A stretch of 64,000 nucleotides of DNA from assembly GCA_028280885.1 (NCBI GenBank), contig JANQKY010000034.1, positions 16,351-80,350 on the forward strand. The letters run 5' to 3'. The translations under genes and the position numbers were made by a program. The notes beneath the pieces were generated by a model. That model ran no database searches. It had not been told where the DNA came from and saw only the letters and a list, made by a program, of their open reading frames with translations. This document shows, piece by piece, positions 1-7,670 of the stretch. The first letter of the stretch is position 1; every line of letters begins with the position of its first letter. The DNA comes from Tepidamorphus sp. GTDB lineage: Bacteria > Pseudomonadota > Alphaproteobacteria > Rhizobiales > Tepidamorphaceae.

Positions 1-275
1 TCCTTGGGCCTGAACACCTCGACCATGTCGACGGGACGGTCGATTTCGCCAAGCGCGTGATAGACCCTGATCCCGCGGATCTCGGTGACCTTCGGGTTCG
101 GGTTGACCGGCAGCATCTCGTAGCCCGTCTCGTGCAGCACCCGCAGGACGCCGTAGCTGAACTTCGTCTTGTCGGCGCTCGCCCCCACCATCGCGATCGT
201 CCTGGTGGACTTGAGGATATCGTGGAGATAGTCGGGGCTGTAATCGTAGATCCGATCGATATCGGCTTCGGGCAT
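1..275 (-). CDS. CoA-binding domain protein (YccU-like), C-terminus beyond window edge
   Basis: Only the first 91 or so codons are inside the window; the rest lies beyond base 1. The visible protein begins MPEADIDRIYDYSPDY and continues into TIAMVGASADKTKFSYGV and MLPVNPNP. This is the Rossmann-like nucleotide-binding start of the CoA_binding_2 family, whose members are usually about 140 residues long. A strong AAGGAGG site lies about 7 bases before the ATG at 275. The gene starts 3 bases after the ferredoxin stop, so it is probably the third gene of a minus-strand operon with the ferredoxin and the selenium-binding protein. The family is small, cytosolic and poorly characterised. Its link to thiol oxidation here is inferred only from gene order. 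Confidence 0.8.
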   Translation of the reverse strand, partial: MPEADIDRIYDYSPDYLHDILKSTRTIAMVGASADKTKFSYGVLRVLHETGYEMLPVNPNPKVTEIRGIRVYHALGEIDRPVDMVEVFRPK

Positions 276-278
276 GTT

Positions 279-644
279 CTATGCCTCCTTGGGCGTGGCG
301 ATATCCGCCTTCAATTCATGCGGTTCGAGCGGATCGAGGAACGGGTTGCGATAGAGCCGGTCATGGCTTTCGACGCCAATCTCCAGTGTGATGTCGGTTT
401 CGGGCCGGGCAACGCACAGGATCACGTAGCCGTCGGCGATCTGCCGGTTGTTGAGCGCCACCTGGCGGCGCTGATCGACCCGGCCCGAGACGAGCTTGGC
501 GGCGCAGGTGATGCAGCCGCCATATTTGCAGCCATAGGGCAGATCGACACCCTGTTCGCGCAGCGTGTCGAGCAGCGGCCGGCGCGCCTCGACCTCATAG
601 GTTGCCCCGTCGCGGTTGGCGATCGTCACCGTGTGCCGGGTCAT
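279..644 (-). CDS. 2Fe-2S ferredoxin (plant/adrenodoxin-type fold)
   Basis: A 121-residue cytosolic electron carrier. Four cysteines fit a [2Fe-2S] cluster: C39, C44 and C47 in PYGCKYGGCITC, then C77 in YVILCVARP. That is the CX4CX2C...C pattern of chloroplast-type ferredoxins and of ferredoxin domains in oxygenase reductases. The N-terminal HTVTIANRDGATYEVEA is a typical beta-grasp start. The start codon overlaps the stop of the upstream selenium-binding protein gene (ATGA arrangement), so the two are translationally coupled. This suggests the ferredoxin takes electrons from, or gives them to, that enzyme or an unseen partner. The redox partner is not identifiable from the window. Confidence 0.85.
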   Translation of the reverse strand: MTRHTVTIANRDGATYEVEARRPLLDTLREQGVDLPYGCKYGGCITCAAKLVSGRVDQRRQVALNNRQIADGYVILCVARPETDITLEIGVESHDRLYRNPFLDPLEPHELKADIATPKEA

Positions 645-1990
645 AGCCAGATGTCGCTGGTGCAGTCGCCGCCGGGATAGCGCGTCTCGTGGCAGCGGCT
701 CGGCCCGTTCGGCTCCTTGCCGAAATCGACGACGAAATCCGGATCAATCGCCATGCCGCCGGCCTCCGTGTCGCAATTGACCATCAGCATGCAGCCGCCA
801 TTGGTGCGGATCTCCGGATAGAACTGGTTGTCCCAGGTCGAGAACAGCGACGTCGTCACATAGAGCCGCTTGCCGTCGAGCGACAGCTGGATCATCTGCG
901 GCCCGCCGGTCACCTTCACCCCGTTGACCTCCGGCGCCCGCCCCAGAAGGCCGCCCATCCACACCTGCCCGGTCAGCACCGGATTGTGCGGATCCTCGAT
1001 ATTGTACTGGCGGATGTCGCCATGCAGCCAGTTGCACAGATAGAGGAAGCGGTCGTCCATCGACAAAAGGATCACCGAAATGACGCCGGGCACCGGGATC
1101 GGCCAGTCGGGATGCGGCTCGTTTTCGACGTCGATGATCTTCTCCCACTGCCAGTCGCCGGCCTCGTCCTTCCACCAGTGGATGATGTTGGCCGACAGCG
1201 CCGCGCCGCAGAAGCCATGCGTCGAGGCGGGGTCGTGATGGAACCGTACTTCCAGCGGGATCAGCCCGTCCTCGCCCAGATAGAAGGTCTGTTTCGGTTC
1301 CTTCTTCTCGAAGTCCCACAGATGGATGCGCCGGCCGTATTTGAGATGGCCGACCTCTTCGAGATCGAAGCCCGGCATGAAGGTGTTCGGAGCGGCCCAT
1401 TCCGACGAGGCCATCACGTTGTGGCGCGGCTGGTACCAGAAGTCGTAGCCGAAGGGGATGTCCCCCATCGAGTTTTCCCAGCGGCCGAGGATGTTGAAGT
1501 CCTTGTCGAGATGCAGATAGCCGCCCGGCGCCTCGCCCTTGGCGTCGCCGAGCATCGAGATGATGATCTCCGAGCCGAGGCAATGCACCGTGTGCGGCGC
1601 CGACAGGTCCGTCTTCGCCTTGATCTCGGCCCCGTCGATCACCTTGTGCAGGCGCGGCGCGCGCGGATCCGTGGCGGTATCGACGATATGGATGTTGGTC
1701 GAGCGCACGCCGGGCACCAGCAGATACTGGCGCGCCATGCTGGCATCGTCATGGCAGGACGAACAGGCGTTCCAGCCCATGTGGTGCAGTTCGTCGCCGA
1801 TCCCCGGCATTTCCAGACGGTGGATCACCTGGCTGTAGGTCGCACTGTCGGGATCGGCATCGATCGTCACCAGATAGTCCGGCTTCTGGATGCCCGTGCC
1901 GGTATAGATCGCGATCGTGTAGAGCAGCTTTTCCCGCTCCGCCTTGATCGCCTCGGCGGGGCTCGCATAGCCGGGGCCGCAACACTCCAT
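641..1990 (-). CDS. Selenium-binding protein 56 family / methanethiol oxidase-like
   Basis: A 449-residue protein of the SELENBP1/SBP56 family. Bacterial MtoX oxidises methanethiol to formaldehyde, hydrogen peroxide and sulfide, and needs copper. Family hallmarks are the N-terminal MECCGPGYASP, the HHMGWNACSSCHDD block near residues 89-102, the beta-propeller histidine segments HTVHCLGSE and RFHHDPASTHGFCGA, and the C-terminal GPSRCHETRYPGGDCTSDIWL end. Length matches the family (about 430-470). No clear export signal is visible, whereas characterised MtoX is periplasmic, so the location is uncertain. A GGGAGG site precedes the ATG. The ferredoxin and CoA-binding genes follow directly; the SCO1 and MauG-like genes found next to mtoX in methylotrophs are not visible here. 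Family assignment is firm; the substrate is inferred. Confidence 0.88.
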   Translation of the reverse strand: MECCGPGYASPAEAIKAEREKLLYTIAIYTGTGIQKPDYLVTIDADPDSATYSQVIHRLEMPGIGDELHHMGWNACSSCHDDASMARQYLLVPGVRSTNIHIVDTATDPRAPRLHKVIDGAEIKAKTDLSAPHTVHCLGSEIIISMLGDAKGEAPGGYLHLDKDFNILGRWENSMGDIPFGYDFWYQPRHNVMASSEWAAPNTFMPGFDLEEVGHLKYGRRIHLWDFEKKEPKQTFYLGEDGLIPLEVRFHHDPASTHGFCGAALSANIIHWWKDEAGDWQWEKIIDVENEPHPDWPIPVPGVISVILLSMDDRFLYLCNWLHGDIRQYNIEDPHNPVLTGQVWMGGLLGRAPEVNGVKVTGGPQMIQLSLDGKRLYVTTSLFSTWDNQFYPEIRTNGGCMLMVNCDTEAGGMAIDPDFVVDFGKEPNGPSRCHETRYPGGDCTSDIWL

Positions 1991-2104
1991 CGACGTCCTC
2001 CCTTATGAACCATTGCCCCCCGCGCAGGCCAAGCCATGTGCTCTGCGCCGTAGCGGAAGGACGATTCTGCCCTTGTACCACAACGTCGCGCGGAGGGCGC
2101 CGTC

Positions 2105-2474
2105 GCAAGTTTGAGCGAAGCGGGAGTGGAACAAAGCGAGACAGACGTAACAGCGGGATTGGGGAACCAAGTCCGAACCCGAAAGGGTTCGCAAGCGCGA
2201 CCGCGCGCCGGCCGGCCAGGCCGCCCCATCGGAGGCCCGAGCGAAGCGAGGAATAGCCGCGAGATAGAAGAATCAAACCCCGAAGCCGAAAGGGTTCGCA
2301 AGCGCCACTGCGCCGGCCGGTCAGGCCGCCCCATCGCAGGCCCGAACAAAACGAGGAATAGCCGTGAGATATAAAGACACCCCCGAGCCCACAGGGCTCG
2401 CAAGCGCGACCGCGCGCCGGCCGGTCAGGCCGCCCCATCGCAGGCCCGAGCGAAGCGAGGAATAGCCGTGACAC
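2105..2474. repeat. Imperfect tandem repeats of about 102-107 bp (three units plus a partial one)
   Basis: Three similar units begin near 2185, 2292 and 2394. Each runs from an AGGGTTCGCAAGCGC-like start, through a GCCGGTCAGGCCGCCCCATC core, to CGAGCGAAGCGAGGAATAGC. A degenerate piece (GAGCGAAGCGGG) lies near 2113. The end of each unit contains the palindromic word CGAGCGAAGCGAG. The array sits between the methanethiol-oxidase-like gene and the tRNA-Thr locus. Reading frames through it are low-complexity Arg/Gly/Pro and look artefactual. It is an intergenic repeat array of unknown role. Confidence 0.75.
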
Positions 2475-2620
2475 CAAAGGTCCATGTCGCGGGAGATGAA
2501 CTCGGACTCCTGATCGACGCGTTACGAATTGTTTTTCATAATGATTTCAGAGAGTTAGATGATCTGCCATTGTGTTGGACCCTGCTGGACAGTCCGTTGA
2601 TCCGACTCCGCTTTTTCTAG
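2468..2620 (+). CDS. Possible small protein, 50 residues, unknown function
   Basis: An open frame starts at GTG 2468, exactly where the third tandem repeat unit ends, with GAGG about 8 bases upstream. It ends at TAG 2618-2620. The product begins MTPKVHVAGDELGLL and continues with a mix of hydrophobic and acidic residues (HNDFRELDDLPL), ending SPLIRLRFF. The composition is protein-like and unlike the Arg/Pro-rich shadow frames nearby, but the GC is lower than in neighbouring genes. I do not recognise a family. It could be a real small gene, a remnant of a larger one, or chance. The 188 bases after it (to the tRNA terminator) show no convincing gene. Confidence 0.25.
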   Translation: MTPKVHVAGDELGLLIDALRIVFHNDFRELDDLPLCWTLLDSPLIRLRFF

Positions 2621-2755
2621 ACGAGGGGTTGTATAGTCTATCATGTCGTTGGCGGCCCTTTCACACCGCTGCCCTGCTAATCGAGCATCGTGGGATTCGT
2701 CTGGCCGCATTGGGGAACGGATGTGGGAGAGGAGCCCAATCTGCATGCCGCAGCT

Positions 2756-2777
2756 AAAGAATCTGGCGGCCTGCCAG
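2756..2777 (-). terminator. Rho-independent terminator after tRNA-Thr
   Basis: Read on the minus strand, a short stem CTGGC/GCCAG encloses AGGCC and is followed by ATTCTTT. It begins about 30 bases downstream of the tRNA-Thr 3' end and fits a tRNA transcription terminator. The stem is only 5 bp with a short T tract, so confidence is moderate. Confidence 0.5.
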
Positions 2778-2808
2778 CGGAACTATATAGATACGGACTG
2801 AGAGGTAG

Positions 2809-2884
2809 TGGTGCCGCTTGCGTGACTCGAACACGCGACCCCATCATTACGAATGATGTGCTCTACCAACTGAGCTAAAGCGGC
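2809..2884 (-). tRNA. tRNA-Thr (anticodon CGU), CCA encoded
   Basis: On the minus strand the acceptor stem GCCGCTT pairs with AAGCGGC. The D arm contains AGCTCAGTTGGTAGAGC. The anticodon arm CATCA-TTCGTAA-TGATG gives anticodon CGT, which reads the threonine codon ACG. The T arm GCGTG-TTCGAGT-CACGC is perfect. Discriminator A and a genomic CCA follow. All four arms are intact, so the gene is expected to be functional. Confidence 0.97.
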
Positions 2885-2982
2885 TTCCGGGTCTTTGAGG
2901 GCGACCCTACTCTCGCCCTACTATTTCGCTCCCGCCTGTGTCAATCCGCTGGTCTCAAACGCCTTTCGCAATCAGACCCGCT

Positions 2983-3022
2983 AATTACGAATGCGCCGCT
3001 CTACCAGCTGAGCTATGGCGGC
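2983..3022 (-). pseudogene. 5' half of a tRNA-Thr(CGU)-like gene
   Basis: On the minus strand, bases from 3022 downward read GCCGCCATAGCTCAGCTGG then TAGAGCGGCG and CATTCGTAAT. They match the acceptor 5' strand, D arm and anticodon loop of the intact tRNA-Thr 100 bases further on. After the anticodon loop the similarity breaks down: no anticodon 3' stem, T arm or matching acceptor 3' strand (TGGCGGC) can be found in the next 70 bases. It is therefore a tRNA remnant in tandem with the functional gene. A disrupted integration site or a decayed duplicate are both possible. Confidence 0.7.
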
Positions 3023-3073
3023 AGTCCGGGGGCATGAATAGTGATCGGCGCGCGGCTTTGCAAGCCATGCGGA

Positions 3074-5230
3074 TCAGAATAATCCAAATCGACGCTTGGG
3101 CGGCGGATCAGCCTCGTCGTCGGGCAGCGGGCCGGGATCGTCCGGCGGCCGGTCGAAGCCGATCCGGTAGGGCTTGTCGGCTTCCCCGGCATCGCCCGTA
3201 TCCTCGCCCGCCCGTTCAGGCGACGGCACATCGCCATCCCCCGGCGGTGACGCGCCAGCCGCATCATCCGCCCGCAGGCCGGCCGGGGACTTGTCCGCGG
3301 CCTCATCGGGCTGCGACGCTTCCGGCGCCTGCCCGGCTTCGCTGGCCGATGCCCGCGCATCGTTGCCAAGAACGACGACGTTCGCCGTCTTGTCCTTGGC
3401 GGTCTCATCCGCATCGGCTGGCGCCGCTGGTCGCGGCTCGTGCGACGATGCTTCCTCGGCCTCGGCCGATGTCGTAGCGGGATCCTTCGGCGCCTCGGCG
3501 TCGTCCCGGCCGTGGCGCATCGCCTTCGTCGAACCGGCGGCGTCCGGTCGACCCTCTGGCCGGGCCGTCTCGGCCCCTCCGGTCTCGGCCTTTCCAGGCT
3601 CGGGTCCTTCCGAGGAAGGCGCATCGGGCTCTGGCGCCGGATCGACCGGCTCCCCGGTCTTCCCTGCTTGAGTGGCCGGGGGCGGGGATGGCTCCGCCGT
3701 CGTCGACGGCGCCTCGCGGGCCGGCTCGTTCGGCGCGGGGGCGCCCGCTGGCGGGGTGTCCTGGAGCGCCCCATCGTCCTGTGCTTCGTTTTGCACGGCT
3801 TCCTGCGCCTGCGGGACGGTCACGTCCCCGGCGACGGTCGCCGGGTCCGGTTCAGCCGGTTGCGCTGCCTCGAAAGACGCGGGAATCGCGGCGGCGTATT
3901 CCGGCTGGAGCACGGCGTCTTCGGCCGCATCGGCATCCGGCGGGCTCAGCGCCTCGACCGGCACCTTCCATTCATAGGCGTCGAGATGGCCGGAGATCGG
4001 CGAGAGCGGGGCCCAGCTTTCGGAGACATAGCCGTCCGCCGTCCAGGCCGGATCGCGGGGGGCGTGAACGGCGCGGGCGAGCCACTCGCGCACGGCGCCG
4101 GCATCGCCCGTGTCGTGCTCGGCGATCTCCGCCATCAAGAGGCAGATACGCTGGCTTGGCGCCGACCGGGTCAGCGGCTGAAGTGCCTCGCGGGCGGCGG
4201 CCCAGTCGCGCGCGTCGATCGCGGCGACCGCCAGGCCGATCCGGCCCTCGGCATTGTTGGGCATCTTGGCGAGCAACTGCCGGGCGCGCTTCAGGCGGTC
4301 GCGGGCGGAATCGCCGGAGCGGGCATGGGCATAGACCTCGGCGAGGTCGGGATGCGGCGACAGGCGCCAGGTCTTCTCGATCACACGGGTGACCTGGCGC
4401 GGCTTGCCGGCGGCGGCCGACAGCCGGCCGGCGATCACGGCGGCGGGCACCAGTTCCGGCGCCAGCTTGTTGGCTTCCAGGGCAAGCGTCAGCGCGCGCT
4501 CCGGATCGGTGTCCTCGTTGTCCTGCGCCTGCGCGGTCAGCAGCACCGCGCGGGCGCGCCGGGCGGCCTTCTTGTCGATCAGCCGGTGTTCGGCGTTGCG
4601 CGCCAGCGTGCCGAGCGCGGCCTGCCAGTCGTGGTCGCGGGTTTGCTGCTCGAGAAGCGCGTCAGCCGCCCAGGCAAGGCCGGGCGCGCGCTCGGCGGCC
4701 CGTTCGACGTACAGGCGGGCGGTGTCCATGTCGCCGGCGCGCTGGGATTCGATCATGAGGCCGCGCAGGCCGAGCAGCTCGGTGTCGGTGCGCTCGATCA
4801 TCGCCTCGAAGGCGGCGCGGGCGGCCTTGCGGTCGCCGGCAAGCTGGGCGGCCTGGGCATCGAGCAGCAGGGTGAGCGGCTCGTCGCGCAAGAGCTTGTG
4901 GGCCTCCTTCGCTGCCTGGCGGGCCAGCCGCGCGTCGCCGGCGCCGGCGGCCACCATGCCGCGCGACAGGGCGCGCAGGCCGCGGGTCTGGCGGCGTTCC
5001 TTCAGATAACCGGAAAAGGCTGCCGGACCGTGCAGGATCCAGCGGATCAGCGTCCACAGGATGATCAGGGCCACGACGATGACGATGACGGCGACCACCG
5101 CCACCATCAGGCTGGTCCGGATCTGCCAGCCCTGCCAGTCGAGCACGATCGCGCCGGGCCGGTCGGCAAGCCAGGCCGCGCCCAGGGCGGCGGCGCCGAC
5201 GATGACGATATAGAGGGCTACGCGTACCAT
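3074..5230 (-). CDS. hemY: HemY-like membrane protein with TPR region and long disordered tail
   Basis: A 718-residue inner-membrane protein of the HemY_N/COG3898 family, linked genetically to haem synthesis but with no proven enzymatic reaction. The start MVRVALYIVIVGAAALG (ATG at 5230) is preceded by GGAG, 22 bases after the mitofilin-like stop; the longer open frame upstream is out of family. Two membrane segments lie near residues 3-21 and 40-62, followed by helical TPR-like repeats to about residue 410 (for example LARQAAKEAHKLL). From about residue 425 to the end there are nearly 300 residues of Ala/Pro/Asp/Glu/Ser-rich low-complexity sequence, ending KRRFGLF. That makes it clearly longer than the 500-560 residues I would expect for the family in this order. 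It is the last gene of the hemC-hemD-mitofilin-hemY cluster. Confidence 0.9.
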   Translation of the reverse strand: MVRVALYIVIVGAAALGAAWLADRPGAIVLDWQGWQIRTSLMVAVVAVIVIVVALIILWTLIRWILHGPAAFSGYLKERRQTRGLRALSRGMVAAGAGDARLARQAAKEAHKLLRDEPLTLLLDAQAAQLAGDRKAARAAFEAMIERTDTELLGLRGLMIESQRAGDMDTARLYVERAAERAPGLAWAADALLEQQTRDHDWQAALGTLARNAEHRLIDKKAARRARAVLLTAQAQDNEDTDPERALTLALEANKLAPELVPAAVIAGRLSAAAGKPRQVTRVIEKTWRLSPHPDLAEVYAHARSGDSARDRLKRARQLLAKMPNNAEGRIGLAVAAIDARDWAAAREALQPLTRSAPSQRICLLMAEIAEHDTGDAGAVREWLARAVHAPRDPAWTADGYVSESWAPLSPISGHLDAYEWKVPVEALSPPDADAAEDAVLQPEYAAAIPASFEAAQPAEPDPATVAGDVTVPQAQEAVQNEAQDDGALQDTPPAGAPAPNEPAREAPSTTAEPSPPPATQAGKTGEPVDPAPEPDAPSSEGPEPGKAETGGAETARPEGRPDAAGSTKAMRHGRDDAEAPKDPATTSAEAEEASSHEPRPAAPADADETAKDKTANVVVLGNDARASASEAGQAPEASQPDEAADKSPAGLRADDAAGASPPGDGDVPSPERAGEDTGDAGEADKPYRIGFDRPPDDPGPLPDDEADPPPKRRFGLF

Positions 5231-5252
5231 ATGTCCATCTCCGCCCTGTCGT

Positions 5253-7529
5253 TCAGTCCTGCCCCGAGGAGGCATCCGGTGCAGATGCGCCCGTATCGGA
5301 TGCGCCCGTATCGGATGCGCCCGCATCTGACGTGCCCGTATCGGATGCGTTCGCATCGCTCGTGCTGGCGTCGGATGCGCTGGCGTCGCCCGAGCTGTCA
5401 TCGGAGGCGCTCGTTTCCGAGGCATCCGTTTCGCTCGACGCGGACCCGGCTGGAGCCGGGCCGGCCGTCGCCTGTTCCGCCGATCCGGACGCGGCCGTCG
5501 TTGAAGCCTCTGATCCGGATGTATCCGATTGGGACGTGTCGCCGCCTGCCGGCGCGGCGGTGCCGGTGAGCGAGGCGGTGAGGGCGGCATTCAGGCCGAC
5601 GATCGCCTGGTTGACGGCAATGCGCGCCTTCAGGCCCCTGGCCCAGTCCGCCGAAGACGCCTTGCCTGCCGCGTCGAGCGATCCCCATTCGGTCTCGGCC
5701 GAAGCCAGATCGCCGGCCCGCAGCGCGGCTTCGATGCGGGCGACGATCGCGCCGGGCCCGTCGCCGGAGACCTGGCCGATCGGGCGCACCTGAACCAGCG
5801 AGCGGGCGCTCGAGGCGAGTGTATCGAGAATGCCGCCGTCGGTGGTTTGGCCGGCGGACAGGATCGTGTTGGCGATGGCCGAAAAGCCGCTTTGCAGCTG
5901 CGCGATGTCGGGAACGCCGGTCGCGGCATGGGCCTCCAGCACGGCGAGGTCGGCGGGGTCGTCGACCAGCGGCTTCAGGACGGACAGTTCCCGCTCGAAC
6001 GGCACGCCCCTGTCGACGGCCTTTTCCAGGCTGGTCAGCGCCAGGGCCTTTGCCGTGGTGCGCGCGGCGGCCCTGGTGTCGCTGGTGTCGCGCTCCTCGA
6101 TCGACTTGGCGAAGGCGGCGAGTTTGCCGTCGATGCCCGAGGTCGATTCGCTGACCTTGCCGTCGAGCGTATCGAGTTCGCCACGGATCGTCTGCAGGTC
6201 GGTTTCCAGTTTGCTCACCTGGTCCTGCGTGGCGGTGGTATCCGTCGTCGCCAGGCCGCCGAGCTTCTGCGACATCTCCTCTATCAGCTTGTCGAGCCCG
6301 TCGATCCGGCTTTCCAGCGCCGTCAGGGCCTCCTGGCTCAGGTTCGTGACTTCCCGCGCCACCGCGGTGGTGGCCACGGCGCGGCCGCCGATGGCCGATT
6401 CCGTCTGGGGATTGATCGTATCCGAAGCAGCGGTGCCGTTTTCCGTATCGATGGCGTCCGATGCTTGCGTTTGGGTATCGTCGGTGCCGGCGGACGGCGT
6501 TTGCGCCGATGCGCTGGCGGATGTGTCATCGGATGCATCGCTGGACGCATCGTCGGACGACTCCCGGGCGGTCAGGCGCTCGGCAATGCCGCTTTCGATC
6601 TGGGCAAGGCGCGTTTCGAAGGCCGACAGCCGGTCGTCGACGGCGCCCATCGCCGATTCGCCGGTCTGCGAGACGGTCGTCTCCAGCGCGGCGAGCTTCG
6701 ACTGCATCTCGTCGAGCAGGGAGGATCCGTCGCCGCCGGTCACCGCGCCGGCGGCCTGCGCGATCTGCTCCTCCAGGCCGCGGACGCGTTTGACCAGCGC
6801 GTTCTTCGGATCGGCGCCGAGTTCCTGCAGAGCGGATTCGAGCTCGGCGATATCCTTGGCGAAATTGCGTCTGGTTTCGCGGGCAAGCGTCGATTCCATC
6901 GTCGAGGCGCGGCGGGTCAGGTCCTCGACCTGGGCGGCCAGGTCGTTCAGCTCGGTATTGCCGTCGCGCGGCAGAACGCCGCCATAGTAGAGGCCGAGAT
7001 AGACGATCAGCGCGATCAGCGCGCCGACGAGCGCCGAGCCGATCAGGCTGGCGCGGCGCGCCGTGGGGAGTGGTGCTTCGGCCGGCTTTCCGGTGTCTGC
7101 GCCGGTTCCGGATGGCCCGTCGTCGGATGGCCCGTCGTCGGATGGGCCGGTCCCGCCATCCTCTGCGGCTGCGGTGTCTTCCGCCGGCTTGTCCCCTTCG
7201 CCATCGCCGTCCTTGGGGTCGGTCTGATCCGCGTCGGCGCCGGCCGTCGTCGATTGAGCGTCTCCGGCCTGCTCGGGCGCTTCTTCGGGACGATCGGTTG
7301 GCGCGGCGGTGTCGGTTGCCGCCGTCTCGGCGTCCTTCGCGGTGGTCTCGTCGGTTGCCTGCGTCGCGGTATCGCCCGCCTCTTCGCTCGCGGTCTTGCC
7401 CGGATCCGTCTCGGTTGCCGCCGAGGCTTCGATTTCCTCGGCCTTGCCGTCGATCGTCGGCGGCCGCGCGGCGTTGCGGCGCCGTCCCTTTCTGCCTGCG
7501 CTGGTGGGCTTCTTGTCGCCGTTGCTCAT
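5253..7529 (-). CDS. Mitofilin-like inner-membrane protein (COG4223)
   Basis: A 758-residue protein of the alphaproteobacterial mitofilin/Mic60-related family, always found between hemD and hemY in this group and thought to shape the cytoplasmic membrane. Residues 1-155 are acidic and disordered. One membrane helix (SLIGSALVGALIALIVYLGL) spans about 161-182. A long coiled coil follows, rich in LTRRAST/LARETRR-type heptads and repeated KLAALE motifs. The conserved C-terminal domain (RTTAKALALTSLEKAVDRG) lies near residues 490-655. After it comes about 100 residues of Ala/Ser/Asp/Thr repeat (ASDTGASDTG), encoded by 15-bp DNA repeats at about 5275-5400. The acidic N-terminus and repeat tail are unusually large. 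The function is inferred from the family. Confidence 0.88.
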   Translation of the reverse strand: MSNGDKKPTSAGRKGRRRNAARPPTIDGKAEEIEASAATETDPGKTASEEAGDTATQATDETTAKDAETAATDTAAPTDRPEEAPEQAGDAQSTTAGADADQTDPKDGDGEGDKPAEDTAAAEDGGTGPSDDGPSDDGPSGTGADTGKPAEAPLPTARRASLIGSALVGALIALIVYLGLYYGGVLPRDGNTELNDLAAQVEDLTRRASTMESTLARETRRNFAKDIAELESALQELGADPKNALVKRVRGLEEQIAQAAGAVTGGDGSSLLDEMQSKLAALETTVSQTGESAMGAVDDRLSAFETRLAQIESGIAERLTARESSDDASSDASDDTSASASAQTPSAGTDDTQTQASDAIDTENGTAASDTINPQTESAIGGRAVATTAVAREVTNLSQEALTALESRIDGLDKLIEEMSQKLGGLATTDTTATQDQVSKLETDLQTIRGELDTLDGKVSESTSGIDGKLAAFAKSIEERDTSDTRAAARTTAKALALTSLEKAVDRGVPFERELSVLKPLVDDPADLAVLEAHAATGVPDIAQLQSGFSAIANTILSAGQTTDGGILDTLASSARSLVQVRPIGQVSGDGPGAIVARIEAALRAGDLASAETEWGSLDAAGKASSADWARGLKARIAVNQAIVGLNAALTASLTGTAAPAGGDTSQSDTSGSEASTTAASGSAEQATAGPAPAGSASSETDASETSASDDSSGDASASDASTSDANASDTGTSDAGASDTGASDTGASAPDASSGQD

Positions 7530-7670
7530 GATTGCGGCTCCGCCATTTCGTCAGTGTCGGGCCGGCGACCCGCAATACGACAGGGGCCGGCCTTCCAAGT
7601 TATACACGCATTTCTTTCGCGGGTGCGAGACGTCGGGCGCAAGGAAACGCCCTAATCCCCTCCCAAGTCC

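Noticed and set aside
57..2008. Long plus-strand frames opposite the ferredoxin and selenium-binding protein genes
   Set aside because: Arg/His/Asp-rich, no family features; they are antisense shadows of well-supported minus-strand genes in GC-rich DNA.
2176..2474. CRISPR array
   Set aside because: Units are about 100 bp with no short constant repeat and unique spacers of CRISPR size; no cas genes in the window.
3440..7655. Very long plus-strand frames opposite hemY and the mitofilin-like gene
   Set aside because: Composition is that of a GC-rich shadow frame, and the opposite strand carries recognisable membrane helices and conserved domains.
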